Below are positions 41,130-49,662 of a stretch of 64,000 nt of DNA, piece after piece. The stretch is taken from the NCBI GenBank assembly GCA_963833885.1, contig CAWHZU010000019.1, forward strand, positions 62,001-126,000. The letters run 5' to 3'. This DNA is from JASHPR01 sp963833885 (GTDB lineage Bacteria; Actinomycetota; Actinomycetes; Streptosporangiales; Streptosporangiaceae). Made by a program: the position numbers and the translations under genes. The notes beneath the pieces are model-generated. The model ran no database searches. It was given only the letters and a program-made list of their open reading frames with translations, and was not told where the DNA came from. Positions within the stretch are counted from its first letter, which is position 1; each line of letters begins with the position of its first letter.

Positions 41130-42611
41130 ATGACCGCAGCAGCCGAAGACCTTGCCCCGGGCCGGCCTGTGGTGTTCCGCAACGCCACCGTCCTGACCAT
41201 GGACGGGGCGCATACCGTCCTGCACGGCGCCGACGTGCTGGTCGCCGGCGACCGGATCGCAGCGGTGGGAACTGGCCTGGATGCGCCCGACGACGCGGTC
41301 GAGATCGACGCGTCCGGCGGCATCCTGATGCCCGGCATGATCGATACGCACCGGCACATGTGGCAGACCGCGATGCGCGGCTACGGCGCGGACTGGACGC
41401 TCACCCAGTACTTCGTCTGGAACTACCTGAACTGGGGCAAATCATTCCGGGCGCAGGACATCTACGCGGGCAACCTGCTGTCCGCGATCGAGTCGGTCGA
41501 CGCCGGCGTCACCACCACGGTCGACTGGTCGCACGGGCTGCAGACGACCGAGTACGCGGACGCGGCCACCGACGCGCTGGAGGAGGTGCCCGGCCGGTTC
41601 GTGCTCGCCTACGGCAACATCCACCAGGCACCCTGGGAATGGACGGCAACGCCCGAGTTCCGCGACTTCTACCGGCGCCGGTTCGACGGCAAGGGCGACA
41701 TGCTCGGCTTCCAGATCGCGTTCGACGTGACCGGGGATCCCGCGTTCCCGGAGAAGGCGGCGTTCGAGGTGGCCAGGGACCTCGGCGTGCCGGTCACCAC
41801 GCACGCCGGGGTCTGGGGTGTGACCAAGGACGACAGCATCCGGATGATGCACGAGAACGGGTTCATGACGCCGTCCACCATCTACGTGCACGCGGCCTCG
41901 CTCGGCCCGGACTCCTACCAGCGGATCGCCGCCACCGGCGGGTCGGTGTCGGTGTCCACCGAGAGCGAGCAGAGCGCGGGCCAGGGCTACCCGCCCACCT
42001 GGGCGCTGCGGGAGCACGGCATCCCGGTCTCGCTGTCCATGGACACCAGCGTGTGGTGGAGCGGCGACCTGTTCTCCGCGATGCGCGCCACGCTCAGTGC
42101 CGACCGCGCCCGCGAGCACCTGGCGGCGCACGGCCGGCAGGACACCGTGACCAACCACTACCTGCGGGCCGAGCAGGTCGTGGACTGGGCCACCCGGGGC
42201 GGTGCCCGGGCGCTCGGCCTCGACTCGGTGATCGGCAGCCTGGAGCCGGGCAAGCAAGCCGACCTGGTGCTGATCAAGAACGACGCCTCACCGGCCATGT
42301 TCCCGGTGCTCAACCCCTACGGCCACGTGGTCTTCCAGGCCCAGCGCGGCGACGTGCACACGGTCGTGGTCAACGGCCGGGTGGTCAAGCACGCGCACCA
42401 GCTCGTCGGCGCCGACCTGGCCAAGGCCAAGGAGGCGGTGGGCGAGACGCTCGAGTACCTGCAGGGCGTGCTCGGGCCGGACGCCTGGACCGAGGGGATG
42501 CACCCGGAAATCCCGGAGAAGCAGGTACTCGAAAACCCCTACACGTACAAGGAAACCGCCGCCTGGAAGACGGCCGAGGAGGCGGCCGACGAGGCTGAAG
42601 AGCCGGCCTGA
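41130..42611 (+). CDS. TRZ/ATZ-type amidohydrolase (chlorohydrolase/deaminase family)
   Basis: 493 residues, metal-dependent hydrolase barrel. PGMIDTHRHMWQT carries the HxH pair (His74, His76); VTTHAGVWG and the late SMDTSVWWSGDLF supply the remaining metal ligands and catalytic Asp. Related enzymes deaminate or dechlorinate purines, pyrimidines, triazines or melamine-like rings. ATG at 41130 has GGAGG five bases upstream. Divergent from the CoA-transferase/dioxygenase operon, so it may feed an aromatic or heteroaromatic substrate into it. Confidence 0.9.
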   Translation: MTAAAEDLAPGRPVVFRNATVLTMDGAHTVLHGADVLVAGDRIAAVGTGLDAPDDAVEIDASGGILMPGMIDTHRHMWQTAMRGYGADWTLTQYFVWNYLNWGKSFRAQDIYAGNLLSAIESVDAGVTTTVDWSHGLQTTEYADAATDALEEVPGRFVLAYGNIHQAPWEWTATPEFRDFYRRRFDGKGDMLGFQIAFDVTGDPAFPEKAAFEVARDLGVPVTTHAGVWGVTKDDSIRMMHENGFMTPSTIYVHAASLGPDSYQRIAATGGSVSVSTESEQSAGQGYPPTWALREHGIPVSLSMDTSVWWSGDLFSAMRATLSADRAREHLAAHGRQDTVTNHYLRAEQVVDWATRGGARALGLDSVIGSLEPGKQADLVLIKNDASPAMFPVLNPYGHVVFQAQRGDVHTVVVNGRVVKHAHQLVGADLAKAKEAVGETLEYLQGVLGPDAWTEGMHPEIPEKQVLENPYTYKETAAWKTAEEAADEAEEPA

Positions 42612-42676
42612 CCTGCGGCTACGGTTCACCCCGGCGCTCGGTTTCGGGCCGGGGCCAACCGGGGAAAAGACCATTC

Positions 42677-42961
42677 ATGCCGTCGGTCGGGTCTGCTCGC
42701 CGGGTCCTCGCCTTTCGCTTGGGCATCTCGGCGATCTTCGACGTGACCGGCGCAACGGTGCTGCGGCTGGTTCGCCGCAGCCTGCCAGAGCCTCCTGATC
42801 CAGGCTCACGGCCCGACCCGTTCGCCGCCGCCATGGACACGATCATGGCGGCTTACCGAGAACTGGCCCCGACGGCGGCGCAACGCGAGCCGGCCCGTCC
42901 GGCTCGCCGCGAGCCGAAGCCGCGGACTCAGGACAAGGCGGGTGTGATCTTACTGCCGTGA
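42677..42961 (+). CDS. Hypothetical protein of 94 residues
   Basis: No family recognised. Basic, Pro/Arg-rich C-terminus (EPARPARREPKPRTQD), no membrane segment. Its TGA overlaps the GTG of the following membrane-protein gene (GTGA), which supports translation. GGGGAA lies upstream of the ATG. Confidence 0.6.
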   Translation: MPSVGSARRVLAFRLGISAIFDVTGATVLRLVRRSLPEPPDPGSRPDPFAAAMDTIMAAYRELAPTAAQREPARPARREPKPRTQDKAGVILLP

Positions 42962-43629
42962 CCGACAGCGATCCCCTCCCCCAGACCGGCCCCTCCGACG
43001 CGCTAACGGGATCGCTCCCGCGGCCGCCGGTACGGACCGAGGTCCTGTCCCTCGACCAGGCCATCACGCTGCGCGACCAGGCCCCGGAGCTTTACGACCT
43101 GTGGCTCAAGATCGCGCAGGAAAAGGCGGCGACCGCCAACTACGTGGACCGGGCGCCGTACGAGATCCCGGAACGGCTGGCCCAGGCCGGGCGGCCCAGG
43201 GCGCTCGGTGCGCTGATCGTGGTGCTCTCGTTCTGCGGCTACCTCGCCTGGCTCGGCGGGCCGGGCCCGTACATCGGCGGCCTCATCGCGCTCGTCGACC
43301 TCGCGGCGATGCTCGGCATCTTCTTCGGCCTGCGGCCGGACCGGCTGTCCGAGCCCCGTTCGGGGAACCGCACCGGCCGGCCGGACCACGGGGGCCTGGC
43401 AGGCCGCAAGCCGTTACCCGCCATTCGGCCACAAACCGCCACCGCCCCGATCGGCCGCCGCCCGCCACCGGCGCGACGGGCGACAACCCGTCACAGGCCC
43501 GGCCTGGCGACAAACCGTTATCGATCGACCACACTCCGTCGACCAATTTTCTTGATCAAAACGACTTTTCACGTGTTCGGTTGCTTTTGTGACCCAATTT
43601 GTCATGCTTTGCGGTTACCGAACCCGTGA
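42958..43629 (+). CDS. Small membrane protein (DUF2335-like)
   Basis: 223 residues if the frame is used to its end. Residues ~60-145 hold YEIPERLAQAGRPRALGALIVVLSFCGYLAWLGGPGPYIGGLIALVDLAAMLGIFFGL, two membrane helices with a short loop, resembling DUF2335 proteins. The last ~90 residues are Arg/Pro-rich and then turn to AT-rich codons (IFLIKTTFHVFGCFC), so the true C-terminus is doubtful; a frameshift near 43360 is possible. Coupled to the small gene before it. Confidence 0.6.
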   Translation: MTDSDPLPQTGPSDALTGSLPRPPVRTEVLSLDQAITLRDQAPELYDLWLKIAQEKAATANYVDRAPYEIPERLAQAGRPRALGALIVVLSFCGYLAWLGGPGPYIGGLIALVDLAAMLGIFFGLRPDRLSEPRSGNRTGRPDHGGLAGRKPLPAIRPQTATAPIGRRPPPARRATTRHRPGLATNRYRSTTLRRPIFLIKTTFHVFGCFCDPICHALRLPNP

Positions 43630-43968
43630 GAAGTTAAGAGATCATGACGTCGCCCCGGGCGCTGCGGCATTATTTCCTGCAATGGTCGCCGGACGGGCAC
43701 GTGGCTGGCCGATGCGACCCGCTAGGTGATGCCAGACGGACTCCGCGTGTGATGCGCGGCAGGCCGCCGGGTGATGCCCGGCTGACCGGCGTGTGGCGCG
43801 CGTCGGGGCCGGAACGCCCGACTGCGGGACCTTCCGATAGTTTCCGCAATAGTCCCAATCGTGTCCCGGAAACCTTCCGGTTTTTTCCGCCCAAACGGTT
43901 GCAACGGACGCGTGAGCCAGTAATCTAACGGCTTGGAATGACATCGTCCTTTGCGAGTGGGGAGGCGG
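43630..43968. other. 339-base gap with a terminator
   Basis: No ORF with actinobacterial codon bias. Contains the rho-independent terminator at 43866-43886; the AT-rich stretch before it (43540-43630) belongs to the end of the previous frame. Promoter of the 43969 gene probably lies at 43900-43960. Confidence 0.55.
43866..43886 (+). terminator. Rho-independent terminator
   Basis: CCGGAA, loop ACC, TTCCGG, then six T. A short stem but with a full U-tract on the plus strand, which is rare in this window. Confidence 0.55.
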
Positions 43969-44211
43969 ATGGGAACCGATCGGCCCGATGACATTGACCT
44001 GGCGGCGTACCTGCCCGCCGCCGTCCCGCCCACCATGCCGTCAGCGCTCCGGGCCGCGGCACGCCGTCCGGGCTACTTTGACCGCGCGGTCGTCCTCGAT
44101 GCGGGCGCCGACAACGTGGTCGTGGTACTGGGCGAGGATGCGGGCGACGCCAACGCGATCTGGGACTTCATCCGGCAGCGCATGACCGGCCAGAACACGG
44201 GCCTGATGTGA
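43969..44211 (+). CDS. Hypothetical protein of 80 residues
   Basis: ATG at 43969 follows GGGGAGG. Compact sequence with PSALRAAARRPGYFDRAVVLDAGADNVVVVLGEDAGDANAIWDFIRQRM; likely alpha/beta, no membrane segment. Spaced 24 bases from the next gene, so probably co-transcribed. No family recognised. Confidence 0.65.
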   Translation: MGTDRPDDIDLAAYLPAAVPPTMPSALRAAARRPGYFDRAVVLDAGADNVVVVLGEDAGDANAIWDFIRQRMTGQNTGLM

Positions 44212-44235
44212 TCACCCAGGCGGGAGGCTGACTTC

Positions 44236-44946
44236 ATGATCCACATCAAGCGCGGCCGGATGCCGGCCGGGGCGCAGGCGATCGCGTTGCGCGAGAACGG
44301 CCGCATCGTCGTGCATGTGTCCGAGGAGTTGTCCGGCCGCGAGCGGCTGGCCGCGGTCCGGGAGGCGCTGCGCGCGGCTCCGGCCGCCGGATGGCGGCCG
44401 GAGCGCAGCCCGGTACTGCTCCCCGCCCTGGCCCTGTCCGCTGGCCTGCGGCAGGTTCCGGAGGGCCGCTGGAGCTACCGGATGGCTGTAGCGGCCCTGG
44501 CCGGAGCGGCCCTGCTGATCACGGCGACGAGCCTGGCGACCGTCTCGGTGGAGCACGGGGGGGTGCACCAGCCAGCGGCGGCGGGGCCGGGCCGGGCACC
44601 GCTGACCGGTGCCGGACCGGCGACCAGCCAGTCGGCGACCGGCCGCGATCACGGCCAGCGGTCGGATCCCGGCGGGCAGCCGGGGAACGGCTCCTCGCCC
44701 GGGCAGCAGCCGGGAACGGCCCCGAAGCCGGGGAAGACGACCACCACCTCGGCCGGCGGCGGCGCGTCGCCCCCGGCGCCCCAGGCGTCCGGGTCACCCG
44801 CCCCGGTGTCGACTTCGGTCCCGACCTCGGGCTCGTCGCCGCAGCCGTCCCAGGCCCCGTCGCCGAGCCCGTCGCCAAGCCCGGCCAAGCAATCCGGCGG
44901 CTCGGGCACCTGCGTCGACCTGCTCGGCATCACGGTCTGCCTGTAG
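44236..44946 (+). CDS. Hypothetical membrane-anchored Pro/Ser-rich protein
   Basis: 236 residues. A ~75-residue cytoplasmic head, one membrane segment (MAVAALAGAALLITATSLATVSV) and a long outside region rich in Gly, Pro, Ser and Gln, ending in GTCVDLLGITVCL with two cysteines that may form a disulfide. GGGAGG precedes the ATG. Reminiscent of envelope-spanning anchors in actinomycetes; function unknown. Confidence 0.7.
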   Translation: MIHIKRGRMPAGAQAIALRENGRIVVHVSEELSGRERLAAVREALRAAPAAGWRPERSPVLLPALALSAGLRQVPEGRWSYRMAVAALAGAALLITATSLATVSVEHGGVHQPAAAGPGRAPLTGAGPATSQSATGRDHGQRSDPGGQPGNGSSPGQQPGTAPKPGKTTTTSAGGGASPPAPQASGSPAPVSTSVPTSGSSPQPSQAPSPSPSPSPAKQSGGSGTCVDLLGITVCL

Positions 44947-44973
44947 CCCAGCTGCCTGTAGCCCAGGCTGGCG

Positions 44974-46515
44974 TTAGCTGCCGGCGGGCTCGCCGTCGGT
45001 CAGGGTCTCGATGGGCTTGACCCCGGCGTCACCCCGCCGCAGCCGCCAGAGCAGGACGGTCACGTACCAGAGCAGCGCCAGGCCGAAGCCGTAGCCGACG
45101 ACCTTGTCGGCGGCGTGGAACGGCGCGGGCACGGCCAGCACGAAAATGATCAGCGCGCTGTACACGAGCACGAAGCCGATGACCGGCCAGGCCCAGCGGC
45201 CCAGCGAGAACACGCCCGGGATGCTGTCCAGCGCGCGCCGCTTGATCGCGTAGGCCAGCGTGATCAGGAAGTAGATGATGTACGGGATGATCGCGGTCGC
45301 CCCGACCAGCGTGGCGAACGCGCTCGGCTGGTTGTACCCGTAGATCATGACGCCGACGTCGACGACCGCGAACACCAGCAGCGCGATGATCGGCGTCTGG
45401 CTGCGCGCGTTGACCTTCCGCAGGCTCCCGGAGAACGGCAGCATGTTGTCCCGCGACATCGAGTAGGCCAGCCGGGCCTGGGCGCCGGCGCCGACGACCA
45501 GGATCGCGAACATCGAGAAGATGACGAACGCCACGAACACCTTCACCAGCCAGGACGGCAGCCAGTAGCCGGCGATGGTCAGCAGCGGCAGCGGCGCCGC
45601 CTCGACGGCCTTCAGGCTGGGAATCGCCACGGTGAAGCCGATCAGCGCGATCATGCCAAGGATCGCCGAGCCCGCCACGGCCCAGATCACCCCGCGGGGC
45701 ACGCTGCGCCGCGGGTTGACCGCGTCCTCGGACATGTCGGCGGCGAGCTCGAAACCGACGAGCGTGAACGCGCCGATGAGGCCGGCCAGCGCGAACGCGT
45801 AGATGGTCGGGTTGTGGTACACCGACGTCGTGTTGCCGAGGATGCCGAAGCCATAGGGCGACGGCTTCGACTTCACGCCCCACAGGATGAACAGCAGCAC
45901 CCCGAAGACCACGGTGCCGATGATCTCGGTGAACACCGCGACGTTGTTGACCCGCGCGGCCACCTGCATGCTGATGATGTTGATCAGCACCGGCAGCAGC
46001 ATCAGGATGATCGCCACCGTGAGCACCAGGTGCGGGCTCGGCGTGTTGTCGTTGAACTCGCTGAGCAGCAGCGGCGCCGCGACGCCCAGCATGATGGCGC
46101 CGCCGCCGACCGCCATGTAGAGCAGCCCGGCGAAGCCGACGAACCATCCGTACGTCGAGTTCACCAGCCGCGCGCTCCACTGGTAGGCGTACCCGGCCAG
46201 CGGGATGCGGGTGCCGAGTTCCGCGACCACGAGCGCGATCATCAGGTTGCCTACCCCGACGATCGGCCAGGTCCAGATCGACGCCGGCCCCCAGTACGCG
46301 AGGCCGAACCCGTAGTTCAGGAAGATGCCGGTCGTGATCGAGATGATCGAGAACGCGATCGCGAACATCGAGAAGAAGCGCAGCGACCGCCGGAGTTCCG
46401 GCTTGTAGCCAGCCCGCTCGAGGATCGCCTCCTCCGAGTCGGCCGAAACGGCCACCGTAGTGTCCGGCGCGCCGCTGTGGGCTGAGCCGGCTGGTTCGGC
46501 TGCTGGACTGGACAT
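44974..46515 (-). CDS. APC-superfamily amino acid permease
   Basis: 513 residues, about 12 membrane helices. The first-helix motif FAIAFSIISITTGIFLNYGFGLAYWGP and the helix-6 region FTLVGFELAADMSEDAVNPRRSVPRGV are typical of GABA/amine permeases (AAT/ACT subfamilies). GGAGGGG precedes the ATG at 46515. It is downstream of the class II aldolase gene with a 16-base gap. Confidence 0.92.
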   Translation of the reverse strand: MSSPAAEPAGSAHSGAPDTTVAVSADSEEAILERAGYKPELRRSLRFFSMFAIAFSIISITTGIFLNYGFGLAYWGPASIWTWPIVGVGNLMIALVVAELGTRIPLAGYAYQWSARLVNSTYGWFVGFAGLLYMAVGGGAIMLGVAAPLLLSEFNDNTPSPHLVLTVAIILMLLPVLINIISMQVAARVNNVAVFTEIIGTVVFGVLLFILWGVKSKPSPYGFGILGNTTSVYHNPTIYAFALAGLIGAFTLVGFELAADMSEDAVNPRRSVPRGVIWAVAGSAILGMIALIGFTVAIPSLKAVEAAPLPLLTIAGYWLPSWLVKVFVAFVIFSMFAILVVGAGAQARLAYSMSRDNMLPFSGSLRKVNARSQTPIIALLVFAVVDVGVMIYGYNQPSAFATLVGATAIIPYIIYFLITLAYAIKRRALDSIPGVFSLGRWAWPVIGFVLVYSALIIFVLAVPAPFHAADKVVGYGFGLALLWYVTVLLWRLRRGDAGVKPIETLTDGEPAGS

Positions 46516-46531
46516 GCGAACCCCTCCAGGT

Positions 46532-47200
46532 TTAGGGCCCGTCGCTACGCTGACGTGCCTCGCCATACCTTCGGCGCCGTATTTCGGCCGTCACTTCGGC
46601 TAGCTCCGCTTCGGTCAGGATCCGCGGCTCCCCGCGAGAGCACGCCAGCCGGTGCACCTGCGCCAGCCACTCCAGCAGCAGCGCCCGGTCGTACGCCTCG
46701 CCGAGGCTGGCGCCGTAGGTGATCGCGCCGTGGTTCTGCAGGATCGCGGCGCTGCGGCCGTCCAGCGCCGCGGTCGCTGCCTCGGCCAGGCCCTCGGAGC
46801 CGAACCTCGTGTACCCGGCCACGCGCACCGGCCCGCCGAGCCCGGTGATCGCGTAATGGATGGCCGGCAGCTCGTCGCAGACCGCGGACAGCGCGATGAC
46901 CTCCGGCGAATGGGTGTGCACCACGGCCCCGGCCGACGCCGCGGCGTACACCGCCAGGTGCATCGGCGTCTCCGACGAGGGCTCGGCCGCGCCGCTGTGC
47001 TGAGTCCCGTCCATGCCGATCACGCAGATGTCGCCGGCGTTCATCTCGCGGTACGGGATGCCGGACGGCGTGATCAGCACCTCGTCGCCAGCCCGCACGC
47101 TCATGTTGCCCGCGCTGCCGATGGCCAGGCCATCGTCGAGCAGGCGGTTGCAATAGCCGACGAGCCGCTCGCGAAGCCCGTCATGATCGTCGCGATACAC
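46532..47200 (-). CDS. Class II aldolase/adducin-family protein
   Basis: 222 residues. Zinc site residues appear in HTHSPEVIALS and ILQNHGAITYG; GSAGNMSVRAGDEVLITPSGIPY is the substrate/phosphate-binding loop of fuculose/ribulose-phosphate aldolases. GTG at 47200 is the last start before the conserved region; the TetR divergent gap starts right after. It may act on an aldol phosphate whose precursor enters through the downstream permease. Confidence 0.87.
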   Translation of the reverse strand: MYRDDHDGLRERLVGYCNRLLDDGLAIGSAGNMSVRAGDEVLITPSGIPYREMNAGDICVIGMDGTQHSGAAEPSSETPMHLAVYAAASAGAVVHTHSPEVIALSAVCDELPAIHYAITGLGGPVRVAGYTRFGSEGLAEAATAALDGRSAAILQNHGAITYGASLGEAYDRALLLEWLAQVHRLACSRGEPRILTEAELAEVTAEIRRRRYGEARQRSDGP

Positions 47201-47283
47201 TACCCCGGATGGTAGACGGACGTCCGACAAAAAAACAGCACCCCTGACCCGCGAACACAGCACCTCTGAGCCTGCGAGCAGCA
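47201..47283. promoter_or_regulatory. Divergent control region with palindrome CGGACGTCCG
   Basis: 83 bases between the aldolase and tetR. A perfect palindrome CGGACGTCCG at 47217-47226 (extended partly to GACGGACGTCCGAC) is followed by an A-run. A good candidate TetR operator; binding not shown. Confidence 0.5.
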
Positions 47284-47883
47284 TTGCCGAAGATCGTCGA
47301 CTGGGATGCCAGACGGGACGAGATCCTCAGCGCCACCTGGCGGGTGATCGCGCGTGACGGGCTCGCCAGGGCCACGATCAGGGCCATCGCCCGCGAGGCG
47401 AGCTGCTCCCCCGGAATCCTGGCCCACTACTTCGATGACAAAGCGGACATTCTTGGTTCCGCATTGCTCATGTCCCACCGCAGGGTGGCGGCCCGGATGG
47501 ATGCGGGAACCGCCGGGCTCAGCGGGCTCGAGGCGCTCGAGGTGGTCATGCTCGAGGCGCTTCCCCTGGACGAGGGGCGCGACCTCGAGGCGCAGATCGA
47601 GATCAGCTTCTGGGGACGGGCCCTGGGCACCGCCGAGCTCAGGGAGCTGCAGCACACCGAGTTCGACCACCTGTGCGCCCGCTTGCGGCGGCACCTGCAG
47701 GAGGCAGGCGACCGCGGCGAGCTCGCCGGCTCCGTGGACATCGGCCTCGCCACGCACCAGCTGGTCGTGCTCATCGACGGCCTCAGCGCCGAGCGTGTGC
47801 TGTACCCGGGGCGGGTGACGCCGCAGCGCCAGATCGAGATGCTCGAAAGCCTGCTCGACAGCTTCCGGCGACGGCCCGGCTAA
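47284..47883 (+). CDS. TetR/AcrR-family regulator
   Basis: 199 residues. HTH in TIRAIAREASCSPGILAHYFDDKADILGSAL; the C-terminal domain resembles BetI/RutR-type TetR_C_6. TTG start at 47284. Divergent from the aldolase-permease operon, its probable target. Confidence 0.9.
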   Translation: MPKIVDWDARRDEILSATWRVIARDGLARATIRAIAREASCSPGILAHYFDDKADILGSALLMSHRRVAARMDAGTAGLSGLEALEVVMLEALPLDEGRDLEAQIEISFWGRALGTAELRELQHTEFDHLCARLRRHLQEAGDRGELAGSVDIGLATHQLVVLIDGLSAERVLYPGRVTPQRQIEMLESLLDSFRRRPG

Positions 47884-47956
47884 CCGGCCAACTTGGCCGT
47901 CCGCGGCGTGCCAGGTGCAGGTTCGGACGCCGTCCGGCTGGGTACCGCACCGACTG

Positions 47957-49526
47957 ATGTCCGCTGTCGGGGGAGGTCATCAACCAGCCGGGACGCGTCC
48001 CGGTCTGGTACCCCTCGGCTGGCTCGCCGCGGCCGGGATCGGCAGCTCGATTCTGATCATGATCGTGACGTCGGCGGCCAGGTACAGCGCGTCGGTCCCG
48101 CTCATTCCCCGCCCGGCCGGCCCGCTGCCGGTGGAGCTTCCGCTACGGCTGCCGGACGCGCTGGTGACGCTCGGGCTGTGGGCAGCGGCCATCCTGGGTG
48201 GCGGCGGCGTGATAGCCGGGCTCGTCGCCGTGTCCCGCGGCGCGCGGTACCCGGCCTGGCTGCTGATCGGGGCCGCGCTCGTCGCCATCGCGGCGCTGAC
48301 CGTGCTTCCCCCGGCGGGGTCCACCGACACCGTGAGCTACGCCACCTACGGGCGGATGGCCCTGCTCGGCCACAACCCGTATGTGATGACGCCGGAGCAG
48401 CTGAAGCACACCGGCGATCCCATCGGCCAGCTGGCGCACCTGATCTGGCGCAGGCACCCGTCGCTGTACGGCCCGCTGGCGACCGCCGAGCAGTGGGCGG
48501 CCGCCAAGCTCGGCGGCACCTCCGCCGTCCGCATCATTCTCATGGCTCAAGGTCTGGAACGCGATCGCGTTCACCGGCGTGATGCTGGGCCTGGACCGGC
48601 TGCTGCGCGCCGACCCGGCCCGCCGGGCCCGGGCACATCTGCTCTGGTCGGTGAACCCGCTGATGCTGTGGGGGCTGGTCGCGGGCGGCCACCTCGACGT
48701 GCTGGCGGCCGGGGCGGCCCTGCTCGGGCTGACCGCGCTGCGCACCCGCGGGCCCACGATCCGCCCGGCCGCCGCGCTGGCCGCCGGGATGCTGATCGGG
48801 GTGGCCGCCGATTTCATGCTGACCTACCTGCTGCTCGGCCTCGCGCTGGCCTGGGCGCTGCGCCGGTCGGCCGTTGGGCTGGCCGCGGCCTTCGCGGGGA
48901 TCTGCGCCACGCTGCTGCCCGCCTACGCGCTGATCGGCACGGCCATCTTCCGCTCGCTGGCCAAGCGCCAGGGCAAGGTCGGCGCCGACACCTTCTACCA
49001 GCTGATCTCCACCGCGTACCGGCACACGCTGCCGCACAGCGTCTCGCTGCTCATCGGGCTCGCATTCGTGGCCCTGGCGATGCTGCTGCTGTGGCGGCTG
49101 CCTGACGCGGTGCCGGGCTTGCCCGCGATCATGCCGGCCCTGGCTATCAGCCTCGCCTGGCTCTTCATCTGGTACTACCAGCTGCCCTGGTACGACACCA
49201 TGGCCGTCGGCGTGCTCGCCGTCTATCCGGCCTCCCGGCTCGACTGGGTGGTGACCGGGCAGCTGACCGCGGGAACGGTTGCGCTGATGCCGGGCACCAC
49301 TGGCACGCTCCACCCGCACTGGCTGGCCAGACTCGACTACCTCGTCACGTTCAGGCTGATGCCCGCGATCTTGTTCCTGGCCCTGGTCGCGCTGGTCTGG
49401 CTGTGCCTGTCCCGGGGCTGGGGTATCGCTCAGCGGCTCGCGGCCGGCACGCCCGATGTGCCTTCGCTGGAACGTGCCGCCGCCCCGGACCGGTTAACGC
49501 CCGGGCTGGCCCGGCAGGCGGCATAA
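47957..49526 (+). pseudogene. GT-C membrane glycosyltransferase (MptB-like), copy 1, frameshifted
   Basis: The N-terminal frame (to ~48541) reads LGWLAAAGIGSSILIMIV..., PPAGSTDTVSYATYGRMALLGHNPYVMTP (the acidic/Asp loop of GT-C enzymes) and LYGPLATAEQWAAA. The rest, from TGGCTCAAGGTC, is in the +1 frame to 49526 and includes RARAHLLWSVNPLMLWGLVAGGHLDVLAAG and IWYYQLPWYDTM. Comparison with the adjacent paralogue (IVFWLKLWNAI) shows one extra base, probably the A at 48542. Similar to polyprenol-phosphomannose-dependent alpha-mannosyltransferases; multi-pass membrane. Start at ATG 47957 is uncertain. Confidence 0.8.
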
Positions 49527-49662
49527 CCGGGCCGGTAAAACCTGGCCAGCGGCCACTATTCGGGTACTGTGTTGCCAGTCATCCTTGATCGGGCAAGAGC
49601 CAGCGGACCTGGCGTAGTTCCGCCATAACGGCACTCAGACCGGAAAGTGACGAGCAGGCAAC

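Noticed and set aside
43642..43944. Several short ORFs on both strands
   Set aside because: No GC-skewed third position, contain a terminator, no ribosome sites.
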